In this document: piece by piece, positions 18,701-25,922 of the stretch
Position numbering within the stretch: position 1 is the stretch's first letter
Layout: each line of letters starts with the position of its first letter
Source of the DNA: Opitutia bacterium
GTDB taxonomy: Bacteria; Verrucomicrobiota; Verrucomicrobiia; Opitutales; Opitutaceae
Assembly (NCBI GenBank): GCA_016190985.1
Contig: JACPPI010000024.1
Span: 90,281 to 154,280 of the forward strand
Reading direction: 5' to 3'
Length of the DNA: 64,000 nt
Notes under the pieces: model-generated
Told to the model about the DNA's origin: nothing
The model's input: only the letters and a program-made list of their open reading frames with translations
The model's database searches: none
Made by a program: the position numbers and the translations under genes

Positions 18701-18790
18701 GTCACGCCCGTCCCCGAGCCCGCCACCTACGGCGCCCTGCTGGTCGGCGCCATGACCGCATTCCTCGCCTGGCGCCGCCGCCGGGCCTGA
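15713..18790 (+). CDS. PEP-CTERM protein with autotransporter-associated beta-strand repeats
   Basis: A 1025-residue exported protein. It has a long signal peptide (residues 1 to about 42, core LLLCFFLTPIAYG) and then a Gly/Thr/Asn-rich body that is one beta-helix. The recurring unit has the form KxGxGTLTLSGANTYxGxTxINxGTL. Clear copies start near nucleotides 16510, 16930, 17345, 17640, 17960 and 18345. The C-terminus is VPEPATYGALLVGA, a short hydrophobic helix and WRRRRA, a classic PEP-CTERM sorting signal recognised by exosortase. There is no autotransporter barrel, so sorting should go through exosortase. DNA repeats within the gene make it prone to length change. Role unknown, probably surface or matrix. 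The upstream gap has no strong promoter by eye. Confidence 0.93.
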   Translation: MRFGKTKATPRIEKIERTQVPNRPFGPVSLLLCFFLTPIAYGQLYWDTNGSTAGAGATPTGNWDAATPNWNSSPAGTNAPTTWVAGSDAVFSAGTDATSSYTVTLTTGISVGNITFEEGTTLITGNTLTLAGVSGSNIDVSSGLTSTINSILAGSATLNKNGLGTFVTGGASGNTHTGAVNINAGVFEIAKTAFVGGINNAAAVFIASGATLRLNGAAAYTQETIGPLSGAGTVTNVGAAAVNLVVADGGVSTTFSGTLTDTTNNLNLVKNAGAGTLTLTGANSYDGTTTVSTGVLNIQNATALGTTTGGTTVASGAALEIQNNIAVGAEALSLAGTGVSSGGALRNVSGTNSYAGNITLTAATEIQSDAGSLSLSGNISGATFGLTFDGAGDTAVSGVIGTTSGTLTKNGAGTLTLSGANTYAGKTTINAGTVSINTLANVSGGASALGAPTSAANGTIAIGSTTTGAMLAYTGSGSTTNRVIDLAGTTGGATLDASGSGALVFTSAFTATGAGSKTLTLTGSSTAANTIQGAIVNNSGTNVTSLVKSGAGTWVLSGANTFTGTTAINGGTLRIDADNRLGTAPGAATANKLTFDGGTLETTASFTLNANRGTTINAGGGTFDVNAGTTLTYNGILAGAGTLTKADTGTLILGGATTNIHTGDINVNAGTLQIAKTVANTAIGDSAAVTVATGANLTFTGGVSETIGSLAGGGTVDNTNAAAIALTAGGNNTSTNFSGVIQDTGGNLTLAKTGTGTLTLSGATANTFAGSLNINDGTVALAKTAGVSAYAGSTINIGNGAGAADSAVLRLDSSNQIVDTAALVFASDGRLDLNGQTETVASIAGSGEILIGTGQLTAGNALDTIFSGELTGTTGTFTKTGTGTLTLASTINYGGVFELNSGTLSLSNITANIGTLSLTGNSTIDFAGAASTLNVTNLNLNGFTLNITNWTNATDYFFATNWTGATVDTTGAAPMNQVTFNGFSATNTKWQGYDSQVTPVPEPATYGALLVGAMTAFLAWRRRRA

Positions 18791-18792
18791 TC

Positions 18793-19428
18793 CTACTGCG
18801 TCGCCCCGCCGGCAGCGCGAATATCGCGCCTCACGCGCAACGCCGTCGCCACCGCCAGCCGGACGCCCCGCGTCATCGTCTCCAGCGCGAGACTCGGCTT
18901 CCCCCTCGCCTGCTCGGGCAGAAACGGCACATGGATGAACCCCCCGCGCACCTTCGGCTGCTTCCGGAGTTCGTGCATGAGGCCGTAGAAGACGTGGTTG
19001 CAGACAAAGGTGCCGGCCGTCTGCGACACCGCCGCCGGTATGCCTTCCCGCCGCAGCGCCGCCACGATCGCCTTGATCGGCAGCGTGGACCAGTGGGCCG
19101 CCGGCCCGCCGCGCACCACGGGCCGGTCCACCGGCTGCCGCCCGGCGTTGTCCGCGATGCGCGCATCGTCCACGTTGATCGCCACGCGCTCGGGCGTGAT
19201 CTCGGCCCGTCCGCCCGCCTGGCCGAGGCAGACGACCAGCGCCGGCCTCGCCGCCCGCATCTGCCGCCTCAGTTCCGTGATTGCCGCGCCAAACACGCAC
19301 GGCAGCAGCGCGCCCACCACCCGATGACCGCCAATCACGGTCCCGTGCAGTTGCCGCGCGATTTCCGCCGACGGATTGACCGGCTCCCCGCCAAACGGCT
19401 CGAAGCCGGTGAGCAGCACGGTTTTCAT
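18793..19428 (-). CDS. pcp: Pyrrolidone-carboxylate peptidase (pyroglutamyl peptidase I)
   Basis: Cytosolic cysteine peptidase (C15 family) that removes N-terminal pyroglutamate from peptides. 211 residues, typical length. The N-terminus [17 protein letters not shown] is diagnostic. The catalytic triad is visible: Glu80 in [12 protein letters not shown], Cys143 in [13 protein letters not shown] and His166 in [11 protein letters not shown]. It is the last gene of a minus-strand operon with DUF979, DUF969 and the three 5-oxoprolinase subunits. Pyroglutamate released here would be opened to glutamate by PxpABC. Its end is 2 bp from the end of the convergent PEP-CTERM gene. Confidence 0.96.
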   Translation of the reverse strand: MKTVLLTGFEPFGGEPVNPSAEIARQLHGTVIGGHRVVGALLPCVFGAAITELRRQMRAARPALVVCLGQAGGRAEITPERVAINVDDARIADNAGRQPVDRPVVRGGPAAHWSTLPIKAIVAALRREGIPAAVSQTAGTFVCNHVFYGLMHELRKQPKVRGGFIHVPFLPEQARGKPSLALETMTRGVRLAVATALRVRRDIRAAGGATQ

Positions 19429-19459
19429 GGCCTGATTTTGTCCATTCTGTTCATTCTGT

Positions 19460-20377
19460 CTAAAACCGATACACGCACAGACACATCACCACCACATTGA
19501 AAATCCAGATCGCCACCGCGAACGGCGCCTGCGCCTTGATGACGGCGAAGTCATCCTTCAGCTCCAACAGCCGCACGGGCACGATGTTGAAATTCGCCGC
19601 CATCGGCGTGAGCAGCGTGCCGCAGTAGCCCGACAGCATGCCCAATGCGCCCATGATGGCGGGGTTGCCGCCGTTGGCCTTCACGATGAAGGGCAGCCCC
19701 ACCCCGAGCGTCATGATCGGGAACGCCGCGAACGCATTGCCCATCATCACCGTGAAGATCACCATGCCCCCGCAATACGCGATCACCGCCACCAGCGGAT
19801 TCGCCACCGGCAAAGTCGCCGCGACGATCTTGGCCACTTCCTCGCCGACCCCCGCTTGCGCGAAGATTCCACCGAGGCCCGCGAGCGACTGCGGCAGGAT
19901 CAGCGCCCAGCCGAGCAGCTCGAGCAGGCGTCCGCCTTCCTCCACCGGCGCAAGGGGTGCGTCCCGCGTCACCCATAGGGCGGCCATGAGCCCGGCCAGG
20001 CAGCCTATCCCCAGGGCCACCTGCGACCCGGCCACAAAGCCGCCCGCGATGGCGATAAACGGCACCAGCAGGATCGGGCCGAGCAGCCGGTTGCCCCATT
20101 GTTCCGCGCGGACTTCCCGCTCCGCCCCGCCGGCGGCGAAATGGGGCGCCGCCACCTGCTTCGCCGCCACCAGCCCGCCCAGCGCCAGCACCAGCCAGCC
20201 CACCAGTTCGTTCGGCAGGCTCTTGCCCGCCCCAATCCCGATCGCGAGCAACAGCCAGAAAGCCGCCGAGCCCCGGCGGCGCGGGTGCGACGGATTCAGG
20301 GCAATGCGCCCGCCGACCACCGCGACAAACAGCCCGACCAGGGCAAAAAAATGCTCCAGCGTCAGCCCGGGGTTCAT
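19460..20377 (-). CDS. DUF979 family membrane protein, candidate pyroglutamate permease subunit
   Basis: About 305 residues with eight to nine hydrophobic segments. The ATG at 20375-20377 overlaps the stop of DUF969 as ATGA, so translation is probably coupled. Conserved-looking segments include [20 protein letters not shown] and [19 protein letters not shown], which read like re-entrant or substrate-site loops of a secondary transporter. The sequence matches what I know of DUF979. In streptococci and other bacteria this family pairs with DUF969 next to pcp. Setting within a complete pyroglutamate operon suggests it helps import pyroglutamate or pyroglutamyl peptides. That role is inference. 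Confidence 0.85.
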   Translation of the reverse strand: MNPGLTLEHFFALVGLFVAVVGGRIALNPSHPRRRGSAAFWLLLAIGIGAGKSLPNELVGWLVLALGGLVAAKQVAAPHFAAGGAEREVRAEQWGNRLLGPILLVPFIAIAGGFVAGSQVALGIGCLAGLMAALWVTRDAPLAPVEEGGRLLELLGWALILPQSLAGLGGIFAQAGVGEEVAKIVAATLPVANPLVAVIAYCGGMVIFTVMMGNAFAAFPIMTLGVGLPFIVKANGGNPAIMGALGMLSGYCGTLLTPMAANFNIVPVRLLELKDDFAVIKAQAPFAVAIWIFNVVVMCLCVYRF

Positions 20378-21084
20378 GGGCCGTCCTCCTTCCGCTGGGC
20401 GAGCCGGCGGTCCAGCGCGCGATACCGCCACCAGCCCACCAGCAGGACCCACAGCGCGGTCGGCAGGCTCCACAGTTTGATTTGCTCGAGGGTCACCGGC
20501 ACGCCGGCCGTGTCAAAAAAAGCCTTCACCAACAGCAGCGCGCCCACGGCCACGAGGATGTCGTCCGAGAAAAAGTTGCCGACATTTTCCGCCGCCGCGC
20601 CGTGCGCGCGCACCCGCGCGCTGTCGGCCGCTGACAGTTCGCCGCGCGCCTTGGCCGCGCCCTCGGCCCGAAGCGCAGCCAGTTGGTTGCTGGCTGCAGC
20701 TTCGGCCATCGGCGCCACCAGCGGTCGCACCATGCCGGCATGGCTGCCCAGGCTGATCCCCAGCACGCTCAGGCCGCCGCGCAGCGCCTGGTAGAGCCAG
20801 AGAATCCTCCCCGCCGTCGCCGCCTCTGATCTGCGCATCAAGGCCCCCACGCGTTCCTGCAAGCCGTGCTTCTCGAGCAGGCCCACCACCGGCAGCATCA
20901 GCACGATCGGCAGGACCAACCCGCGGTTTTCCACGAAAAACCTGCCCAGCAACGCAACCACCCCGCGGAGCGGGAGACCGGCGGACAATCCGGTCGCCAC
21001 GCCGGCCGCCAGCACCACCACCAGCGCATTTACCCGGAAGCCGAAGCCCACCGCGACCACCAGAATGCCAAGCAACTTGATCAT
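20374..21084 (-). CDS. DUF969 family membrane protein, candidate partner permease subunit
   Basis: 236 residues with about six membrane segments: MIKLLGILVVAVGFGFRVNA, a second helix, FVENRGLVLPIVLMLPVVGL, and two near the C-terminus. The sequence GISLGSHAGMVRPLVAPMAE is the most conserved-looking stretch, with a polar patch in a membrane context. It fits DUF969, which is normally found side by side with DUF979. Overlaps pxpA upstream (ATGA-type, 4 bp) and DUF979 downstream, so the three are tightly coupled. The pair resembles a transporter split into two polypeptides. No biochemical function is established to my knowledge. Confidence 0.85.
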   Translation of the reverse strand: MIKLLGILVVAVGFGFRVNALVVVLAAGVATGLSAGLPLRGVVALLGRFFVENRGLVLPIVLMLPVVGLLEKHGLQERVGALMRRSEAATAGRILWLYQALRGGLSVLGISLGSHAGMVRPLVAPMAEAAASNQLAALRAEGAAKARGELSAADSARVRAHGAAAENVGNFFSDDILVAVGALLLVKAFFDTAGVPVTLEQIKLWSLPTALWVLLVGWWRYRALDRRLAQRKEDGP

Positions 21085-21827
21085 GCGCCGTGGGCTTTGA
21101 CCTCGATTCCCGCTGTCAGCAACTCGCGCCGAAGCCGGCGCGCAAATTCCACCGGATGCGGCCCGTCGCCATGCAGGCAGATCGTGTCGGCGTGGATGGC
21201 CACATCTGCTCCGTCCACCGCCCGCACCTTCCCTTCGCGCACCATCCGCAGCACCTGGGCCACGGCGGCGGGCTCGGCGGTGATGATCGCATCGGGCCGG
21301 CCGCGCAGCGTCAGGGTGCCGTCCGCGTGGTAGGTCCGGTCGGCAAACACTTCCTGCGCGACCGCGAGCCCGCAGCGCTCGGCCGCCCGCACCAAGGCGC
21401 TGCCCGCCAGCCCGAACAAGACGAGGCGCGGGTCACAGTCATACGCCGCCTGCGCCACGGCATCGGCCAGCAGCGCGTTTCTCGCCGCCATGTTGTAGAG
21501 TGCGCCGTGGGGCTTCACGTGCGTCACCTTTGCGCCCGCCTCCTGCGCCAGTCTCCGCAGGGCCTGGGCCTGGGTCAGCACGAGTTGGTAGACCTCGTCC
21601 TGGGAAGTGACTTTTTCGATCCGGCCGAAATTCTCCCGGTCGGCAAACCCCGGGTGCGCGCCGATGGCGACGCCGTGCTTTTTGGCCAGCGTCACCGTCG
21701 CGCGCATGGTCGCCTCGTCGCCGGCGTGCGCCCCGCAGGCGATGTTGGCCGAGGTGATCAGCGGCATCAGCTCCGCGTCGCGGCCGGCGCCCTCCCCCAG
21801 ATCGCAGTTGAGGTCGATGGTCCGCAT
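21081..21827 (-). CDS. pxpA: 5-oxoprolinase subunit PxpA (LamB/YcsF family)
   Basis: Subunit of the prokaryotic ATP-dependent 5-oxoprolinase, which opens pyroglutamate to glutamate. 248 residues, the family norm. The signature IDLNCDLGEG opens the protein, followed by SANIACGAHAGDEATMR, GAHPGFADRENFGR and VKPHGALYN. The C-terminal IHADTICLHGDGPHPVEFA is also diagnostic. It overlaps DUF969 downstream and starts 4 bp before the pxpC stop. The gene order pxpB-pxpC-pxpA-DUF969-DUF979-pcp makes a self-contained pyroglutamate use operon. Confidence 0.96.
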   Translation of the reverse strand: MRTIDLNCDLGEGAGRDAELMPLITSANIACGAHAGDEATMRATVTLAKKHGVAIGAHPGFADRENFGRIEKVTSQDEVYQLVLTQAQALRRLAQEAGAKVTHVKPHGALYNMAARNALLADAVAQAAYDCDPRLVLFGLAGSALVRAAERCGLAVAQEVFADRTYHADGTLTLRGRPDAIITAEPAAVAQVLRMVREGKVRAVDGADVAIHADTICLHGDGPHPVEFARRLRRELLTAGIEVKAHGA

Positions 21828-21830
21828 GGC

Positions 21831-22820
21831 TCAGGCGCTCAGGCGCGCCAGTCCCATCCGCACGCGCTGGAGGTCGCGCTCCCGCGCCAGATAAATGTCA
21901 TGGGCGGTCGCGAGGGTCGTTTCCACAAACCGCACGGTGTCGCCCGGCCGCAGCTGCGCGATCCGCCCGAGGTCCGCCGTGACCACCGCCGCCAGCCGCG
22001 GATAGCCGCCGACCGATTGGCGGCTGGGCAGCAGCACGATCGGCTGCCCGGCGGGCGGCACCTGCACGACGCCGGCGTTGACCGATGACGAGATCATCTC
22101 GCGCGGCGCCGCCAGCGCGAGCGCGGGCCCCTGCAGGCGCACGCCCATCCGGTCGGCCTCCTTCGTGGCCCGCCATTCCGCCGAGAAGAAAGCATGCCGC
22201 GCCTCCTTGGTGAACCATTCGCATTCCGGTCCGCGCAGCGCGCGCACGATGCCGGGCTTCGCGGGCTTGCCCATCACCTCCGGCCGGACCGTCCAGGCCG
22301 TGGCGCGCCTCTTGTCGGCCGCCAACGCCGCCATCACTTGCTCGGCCCATGCCGATGGGGGGAACACTTTCAGGACATCGCCCGCCGCCAGGCTGCGCCC
22401 CTGATGGCCCCCGATCCCCGCCCGGCGATAGGTTGACCTGCTGCCCATCACCACCGGCACATCGATCCCGCCCGCGAGCGCCAGCCACGCCCGCAGGCCG
22501 CCGCGGGCCGGACCGAAACTCACGACCTCGCCCGCCGCGACGCGCACGGCCCGCTCGCGCGGCAGCGGTTCGCCGCTGACGGTGGCCGCAAAGTCCGCCC
22601 CGCCCCACGCGAGCAACACGTCCCGGTCGAACACCAGCTCCGGCCCCGTCTGCGCCATTTCCAGCAGCGCCGCGTTATCGTCGTTGCCGACACACAGGTT
22701 CAGCGCACGCGCGGCAAACCCATCGAGCGCGCCGCCGACCACCACGCCGTATTGCTGGTAGCCGGGCCGGCCGAGATCCTGCACGGTCGTCAGCAGGCCG
22801 GGCTGGCGCACGCGCATCAT
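21831..22820 (-). CDS. pxpC: 5-oxoprolinase subunit PxpC (KipA family)
   Basis: Subunit C of 5-oxoprolinase, 329 residues from the ATG at 22818-22820, which overlaps the pxpB stop as ATGA. A second ATG follows immediately. The N-terminus RVRQPGLLTTVQDLGRPGYQ is the hallmark of this biotin-dependent carboxyltransferase-like family. Further conserved stretches are ALNLCVGNDDNAALLEM, AYLAL-like GGLRAWLALAGGIDVP and GSRSTYRRAGIGGHQGR. PxpB and PxpC form the allophanate-hydrolase-like complex that works with PxpA. Confidence 0.96.
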   Translation of the reverse strand: MMRVRQPGLLTTVQDLGRPGYQQYGVVVGGALDGFAARALNLCVGNDDNAALLEMAQTGPELVFDRDVLLAWGGADFAATVSGEPLPRERAVRVAAGEVVSFGPARGGLRAWLALAGGIDVPVVMGSRSTYRRAGIGGHQGRSLAAGDVLKVFPPSAWAEQVMAALAADKRRATAWTVRPEVMGKPAKPGIVRALRGPECEWFTKEARHAFFSAEWRATKEADRMGVRLQGPALALAAPREMISSSVNAGVVQVPPAGQPIVLLPSRQSVGGYPRLAAVVTADLGRIAQLRPGDTVRFVETTLATAHDIYLARERDLQRVRMGLARLSA

Positions 22821-23521
22821 GGCCGCTCCTCCAGTCTGGCAAACTCCAGCGGCGTGATGGCGCGGAATTTCACGCGGTCGCCTGCCGTCAGCAGGACCGG
22901 CGGATTCTGCTCGGGCCGGAAAATCCGGAGCGGCGTGCGGCCGATCAGGTTCCAGCCGCCGGGGGTCGCGAGCGGATAGATGCCGGTCTGCGCGCCGCCG
23001 ATGCCGACCGAGCCGGGCGGCACGCTCATGCGGGGCTTGGGGTGCCGCGGCGTGTGCAGTTCCTTCGGCAGCCCGCCGAGATACGGAAAGCCGGGCGCGA
23101 AGCCGATGAGATGCACGGGATATTCCGCCTTGCCGTGGCGCCTGATCACTTCCTCCGGCGGGATTTTCGCCTGCGTCGCCACGCGGCCGAGGTCGGGCCC
23201 GAATTCGCCGCCGTAGCACACCGGAATCTCGACCAGCTTGGATTCAGGCTTCGCCGACTTCGGGGGATTCTTCAGCCGCTCGCGCAACTGCGTCGCGAGC
23301 CAATCCGTGATGTTTTGCTCGGGCGCGCCCGCCTGCACCGCCGCCCACGGATCGTAGAAGACCGTCACCGTCGTGTAGGCCGGCACCAGTTCGCTCACCC
23401 CCGGCAGCGGGGCCGCCGCCAGCGCGCGCCATGCCGTCTGCACGCGCCGGTGCGTGGGCTCGTCGATGACGCTCCCCGCTTCCAGCACCAAGGCGGTGTC
23501 GCCCAGCGGCGTGATCTGCAT
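22817..23521 (-). CDS. pxpB: 5-oxoprolinase subunit PxpB (KipI family)
   Basis: Subunit B of 5-oxoprolinase, about 234 residues from the ATG at 23519-23521. A GTG at 23603-23605 is in frame, but the extra 28 residues do not look like the family. The start MQITPLGDTALVLEAG and the pocket IPVCYGGEFGPDL, VIRRHGKAEYPVHLIGFAPG and FPYLGGLPKELHTPR are typical of KipI/PxpB. It is the first gene of the pyroglutamate operon. A perfect 14-bp palindrome lies about 95 bp upstream, between it and the divergent lipoprotein gene. Confidence 0.95.
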   Translation of the reverse strand: MQITPLGDTALVLEAGSVIDEPTHRRVQTAWRALAAAPLPGVSELVPAYTTVTVFYDPWAAVQAGAPEQNITDWLATQLRERLKNPPKSAKPESKLVEIPVCYGGEFGPDLGRVATQAKIPPEEVIRRHGKAEYPVHLIGFAPGFPYLGGLPKELHTPRHPKPRMSVPPGSVGIGGAQTGIYPLATPGGWNLIGRTPLRIFRPEQNPPVLLTAGDRVKFRAITPLEFARLEERP

Positions 23522-23616
23522 GACCACTTGCCTAAGCGCTGCCGCCGGATTCGCAGCCAAAATCTCACAGCTGATGCCTCGCCCCGTCCGGCTGATGGTT
23601 GCCACTTAGGGTTGCA

Positions 23617-23630
23617 GTTCTCCGGAGAAC
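23617..23630. promoter_or_regulatory. Perfect 14-bp palindrome in a divergent promoter region
   Basis: GTTCTCCGGAGAAC lies between the pyroglutamate operon and the lipoprotein-resB-ccsA genes. Its GGAG also sits at Shine-Dalgarno distance from the GTG at 23637. It could be a regulator site for either operon. No cognate regulator gene is adjacent. Confidence 0.4.
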
Positions 23631-23636
23631 GCTAAT

Positions 23637-24284
23637 GTGGGTTCCTCCATGTCCCCCCGTCCCCTTGCCAGTGCCGCCGTGGTGCTCCTGCTCCTGTTGA
23701 ACGGGTGTCGCGACCGTGAGATCATGGCCTACCGCGCGCCCAAGGATCCCGTGCCGCCGGTGCAACCCGCCGCTCCGGGCAGCGGCCAGCTTCCGCCCGA
23801 TCATCCGCCCCTTGGCGGCGGCGCTGGCGTGGACATGGCCAACACCGCCGTGCCCACCGGAGGCGACAGCCTCATCTGGACGGCGCCCGCCGCCTGGACC
23901 GCCATGCCGGACCGGCCGATGCGCAAGGCCACCTTCGCCCTCAAGGGCGCCGACGGCACCGCCGCCGACCTCGCCATCACCGCCTTCCCCGGCGACACCG
24001 GCGGCCTGCTCGCCAACGTCAACCGCTGGCGCGGCCAGATCGGCCTGCCTTCACTGGCCGAAGCGGAGGTCGCCGCCGGGCTCGACCACCTCGACGCCAA
24101 TGGGCTGCACATTGACGTAGTCGACATGGTTGGCTCCGCCGGCGGCGCTCCCACGCGCCTGCTCGGCGCCATCATCCCGCACCGCGGCGAGACCTGGTTC
24201 GTCAAACTCACCGGACCCGACGCCCTCGTCGCCCGGGAGAAGCCGGCCTTCCTCGAGTTCCTCCGCACCGTCCGCCCGCGTTGA
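23637..24284 (+). CDS. Lipoprotein of unknown function, upstream of cytochrome c maturation genes
   Basis: 215 residues from the GTG at 23637, which has a GGAG nine bases upstream. The ATG at 23649 is the alternative. The N-terminus is a lipoprotein signal with lipobox LLNGC, so the mature protein is acylated and probably periplasm-facing. A Pro-rich linker follows. The C-terminal ~140 residues contain a conserved-looking block (ITAFPGDTGGLLANVNRWRG) and end in FLEFLRTVRPR. It precedes resB by 2 bp, so it is co-transcribed with the cytochrome c genes. A link to haem or redox work in the periplasm is only inferred from position. Confidence 0.8.
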   Translation: MGSSMSPRPLASAAVVLLLLLNGCRDREIMAYRAPKDPVPPVQPAAPGSGQLPPDHPPLGGGAGVDMANTAVPTGGDSLIWTAPAAWTAMPDRPMRKATFALKGADGTAADLAITAFPGDTGGLLANVNRWRGQIGLPSLAEAEVAAGLDHLDANGLHIDVVDMVGSAGGAPTRLLGAIIPHRGETWFVKLTGPDALVAREKPAFLEFLRTVRPR

Positions 24285-24286
24285 GC

Positions 24287-25447
24287 ATGCCGCCCCTCGT
24301 CCGCCAGTTCCGCGACTTCTTCGTCTCGCTCAAGCTGACCGTGGTGCTGCTGGCGTTGTCCATCGTCCTGATCTTCTGGGCCACGCTCGCCCAGGTGCAG
24401 CTCGGCATCTGGGGTGTGCAGGAGAAGTTCTTCCACGCCTTCTTTGTCCTCGGGAAGATTCCCGGCACCGAGGTGCCCGTGCCGGTGTTCCCCGGCGGCT
24501 ATTTCCTCGGCGGCCTGCTGCTGGTCAATCTGATCGCCGCACACGTCTACCGCTTTCGCCTGGAATGGAAAAAAGCCGGCATCCAGCTCACCCATCTCGG
24601 CCTCATCCTGCTCCTGCTGGGCGAACTGCTCACCAGCCTCCTGCAGGTGGAAAGCAGCATGCGCATCGAGGAGGGCGCGACGCAGCATTACTCCGAGAGC
24701 TACCGCAGCAACGAGCTTGCCATCCTCGACACCACCAATCCCGCTTTCAACGAGGTCGTCGCCATCCCCGAGGCCGTGCTCTCCGACGGCGGCGCCATCC
24801 AGCACCCCAAGCTGCCCTTCCAAGTCCGCATCCGGGACTATTATCCCAACGCCGCGCTCCAGATGCGCGAGCAGACTGGAGCCATAACACCAGCCCTCGC
24901 CACGGCCGGCATCGGCCCGCGCATCGCCGTCACCCCGCTCCGCCTCACCTACAAGCAGGACGAGCGCAACGCCCCGGCCGCGCACCTCGAGTTCGCCGGC
25001 CCCGAGGGCTCGCTCGGCACCTGGCTCGTTTCGCCGGTCCTCAGCGCGCCGCAGACCTTCGCCTACGCGGGCCGCACCTGGGAAATCGCCCTGCGCTTCA
25101 AGCGTTACTATCATCCTTTTCGCATCACGCTGCTCGACTTCGCCCACGACAGGTATCCCGGCACCGAGATCCCGAAGAATTTCTCCAGCCGCATCCGCCT
25201 GCAGACCGACGACGCCCGCCAGGACCGCGAGGTGCTCATCTACATGAACAATCCCCTGCGCCATGCCGGCCTGACCTTCTACCAGGCCAGCTTTGAAAGG
25301 GGCGACAAGGTCAGCATCCTCCAGGTCGTGCGCAACCCCGGCTGGGTGCTGCCCTACGTCTCCTGCCTCCTGATGGGCCTCGGCCTCCTGCTCCAGTTCG
25401 GCCTCCACCTCGCCGGCTTCGTGCGCAAACGCACGACAACCACCTGA
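24287..25447 (+). CDS. resB: ResB-like cytochrome c biogenesis protein
   Basis: Membrane partner of CcsA in system II cytochrome c maturation, in which haem is moved across the membrane and attached to apocytochromes. 386 residues from the ATG at 24287. Three N-terminal membrane segments are visible (LTVVLLALSIVLIFWATLAQ; YFLGGLLLVNLIAAHVYRF; THLGLILLLLGELLTSLLQV). A large periplasmic domain follows, containing FKRYYHPFRITLLDFAHDRY and NNPLRHAGLTFYQASF. A last helix precedes a short basic tail. The HAGLTFYQ element is the conserved ResB sequence. Normally ccsA follows directly; here a GxxExxY gene lies between. Confidence 0.9.
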   Translation: MPPLVRQFRDFFVSLKLTVVLLALSIVLIFWATLAQVQLGIWGVQEKFFHAFFVLGKIPGTEVPVPVFPGGYFLGGLLLVNLIAAHVYRFRLEWKKAGIQLTHLGLILLLLGELLTSLLQVESSMRIEEGATQHYSESYRSNELAILDTTNPAFNEVVAIPEAVLSDGGAIQHPKLPFQVRIRDYYPNAALQMREQTGAITPALATAGIGPRIAVTPLRLTYKQDERNAPAAHLEFAGPEGSLGTWLVSPVLSAPQTFAYAGRTWEIALRFKRYYHPFRITLLDFAHDRYPGTEIPKNFSSRIRLQTDDARQDREVLIYMNNPLRHAGLTFYQASFERGDKVSILQVVRNPGWVLPYVSCLLMGLGLLLQFGLHLAGFVRKRTTTT

Positions 25448-25451
25448 ATTT

Positions 25452-25480
25452 AAACGCGGAGAACACAGAGAACGCGGAGA
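25452..25480. repeat. Left inverted repeat flanking the GxxExxY gene
   Basis: A GCGGAG/ACAGAG periodic element just before the GxxExxY start. It is inverted relative to 25874-25904. Confidence 0.7.
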
Positions 25481-25484
25481 TTCC

Positions 25485-25922
25485 ATGAGCACAAAACCCA
25501 TCAACGAGCTGTCGCACGATCTGATCGGTGCGGCCATCGAAGTTCACCGGGAACTTGGCCCAGGCCTTCTCGAGTCGGCTTATGAGGGCGCTTACTCTCA
25601 CGAATTGACCCTCCGTCAGATTCCGCATGTCCGGCAGAAGCAGATGCCGGTCACCTACAAGGGCATCCTGATCGATGCCGGCTATCGCATCGATATTCTG
25701 GCGGAAGACCGCGTAGTGGTTGAATTGAAGGCCGTGGAAAAGCTGATGCCCATCCACAGTGCCCAACTCATGACCTATCTGCGTCTGGGCAAATACCCCC
25801 TCGGCCTGCTGATGAATTTCAACGTGCTGAAGCTCATCGACGGAATCGAGCGTGTTTCCAACCACGCGCCCAATCTCTCCGCGCCCTCCGCGTCCTCTGC
25901 GTTTCAACATCCCCCTCAATGA
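25485..25922 (+). CDS. GxxExxY protein (PD-(D/E)XK nuclease-like fold)
   Basis: 145 residues. The name-giving motif is Gly27-x-x-Glu30-x-x-Tyr33 in GPGLLESAYEGAY. A PD-(D/E)XK-like site follows: Asp70 in YRIDILAEDRV and Glu80/Lys82 in VVELKAVE. The last ~20 residues (HAPNLSAPSASSAFQHPPQ) are not family sequence. They are the translation of the right-hand repeat at 25874-25904. The stop overlaps the ccsA start as ATGA. The family is common in Verrucomicrobia and Planctomycetes, without an agreed function. The gene sits in the middle of a cytochrome c operon with no obvious functional link, which suggests insertion. Confidence 0.88.
   Translation: MSTKPINELSHDLIGAAIEVHRELGPGLLESAYEGAYSHELTLRQIPHVRQKQMPVTYKGILIDAGYRIDILAEDRVVVELKAVEKLMPIHSAQLMTYLRLGKYPLGLLMNFNVLKLIDGIERVSNHAPNLSAPSASSAFQHPPQ
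25874..25904. repeat. Right inverted repeat flanking the GxxExxY gene
   Basis: The reverse-complement counterpart of 25452-25480, about 80% matching. It encodes the low-complexity tail of the GxxExxY protein. Confidence 0.7.

Noticed and set aside
16826..19300. 824-codon open frame on the minus strand across the PEP-CTERM and pcp genes
   Set aside because: Gly/Ala/Val-rich antisense translation; both real genes have strong motifs.
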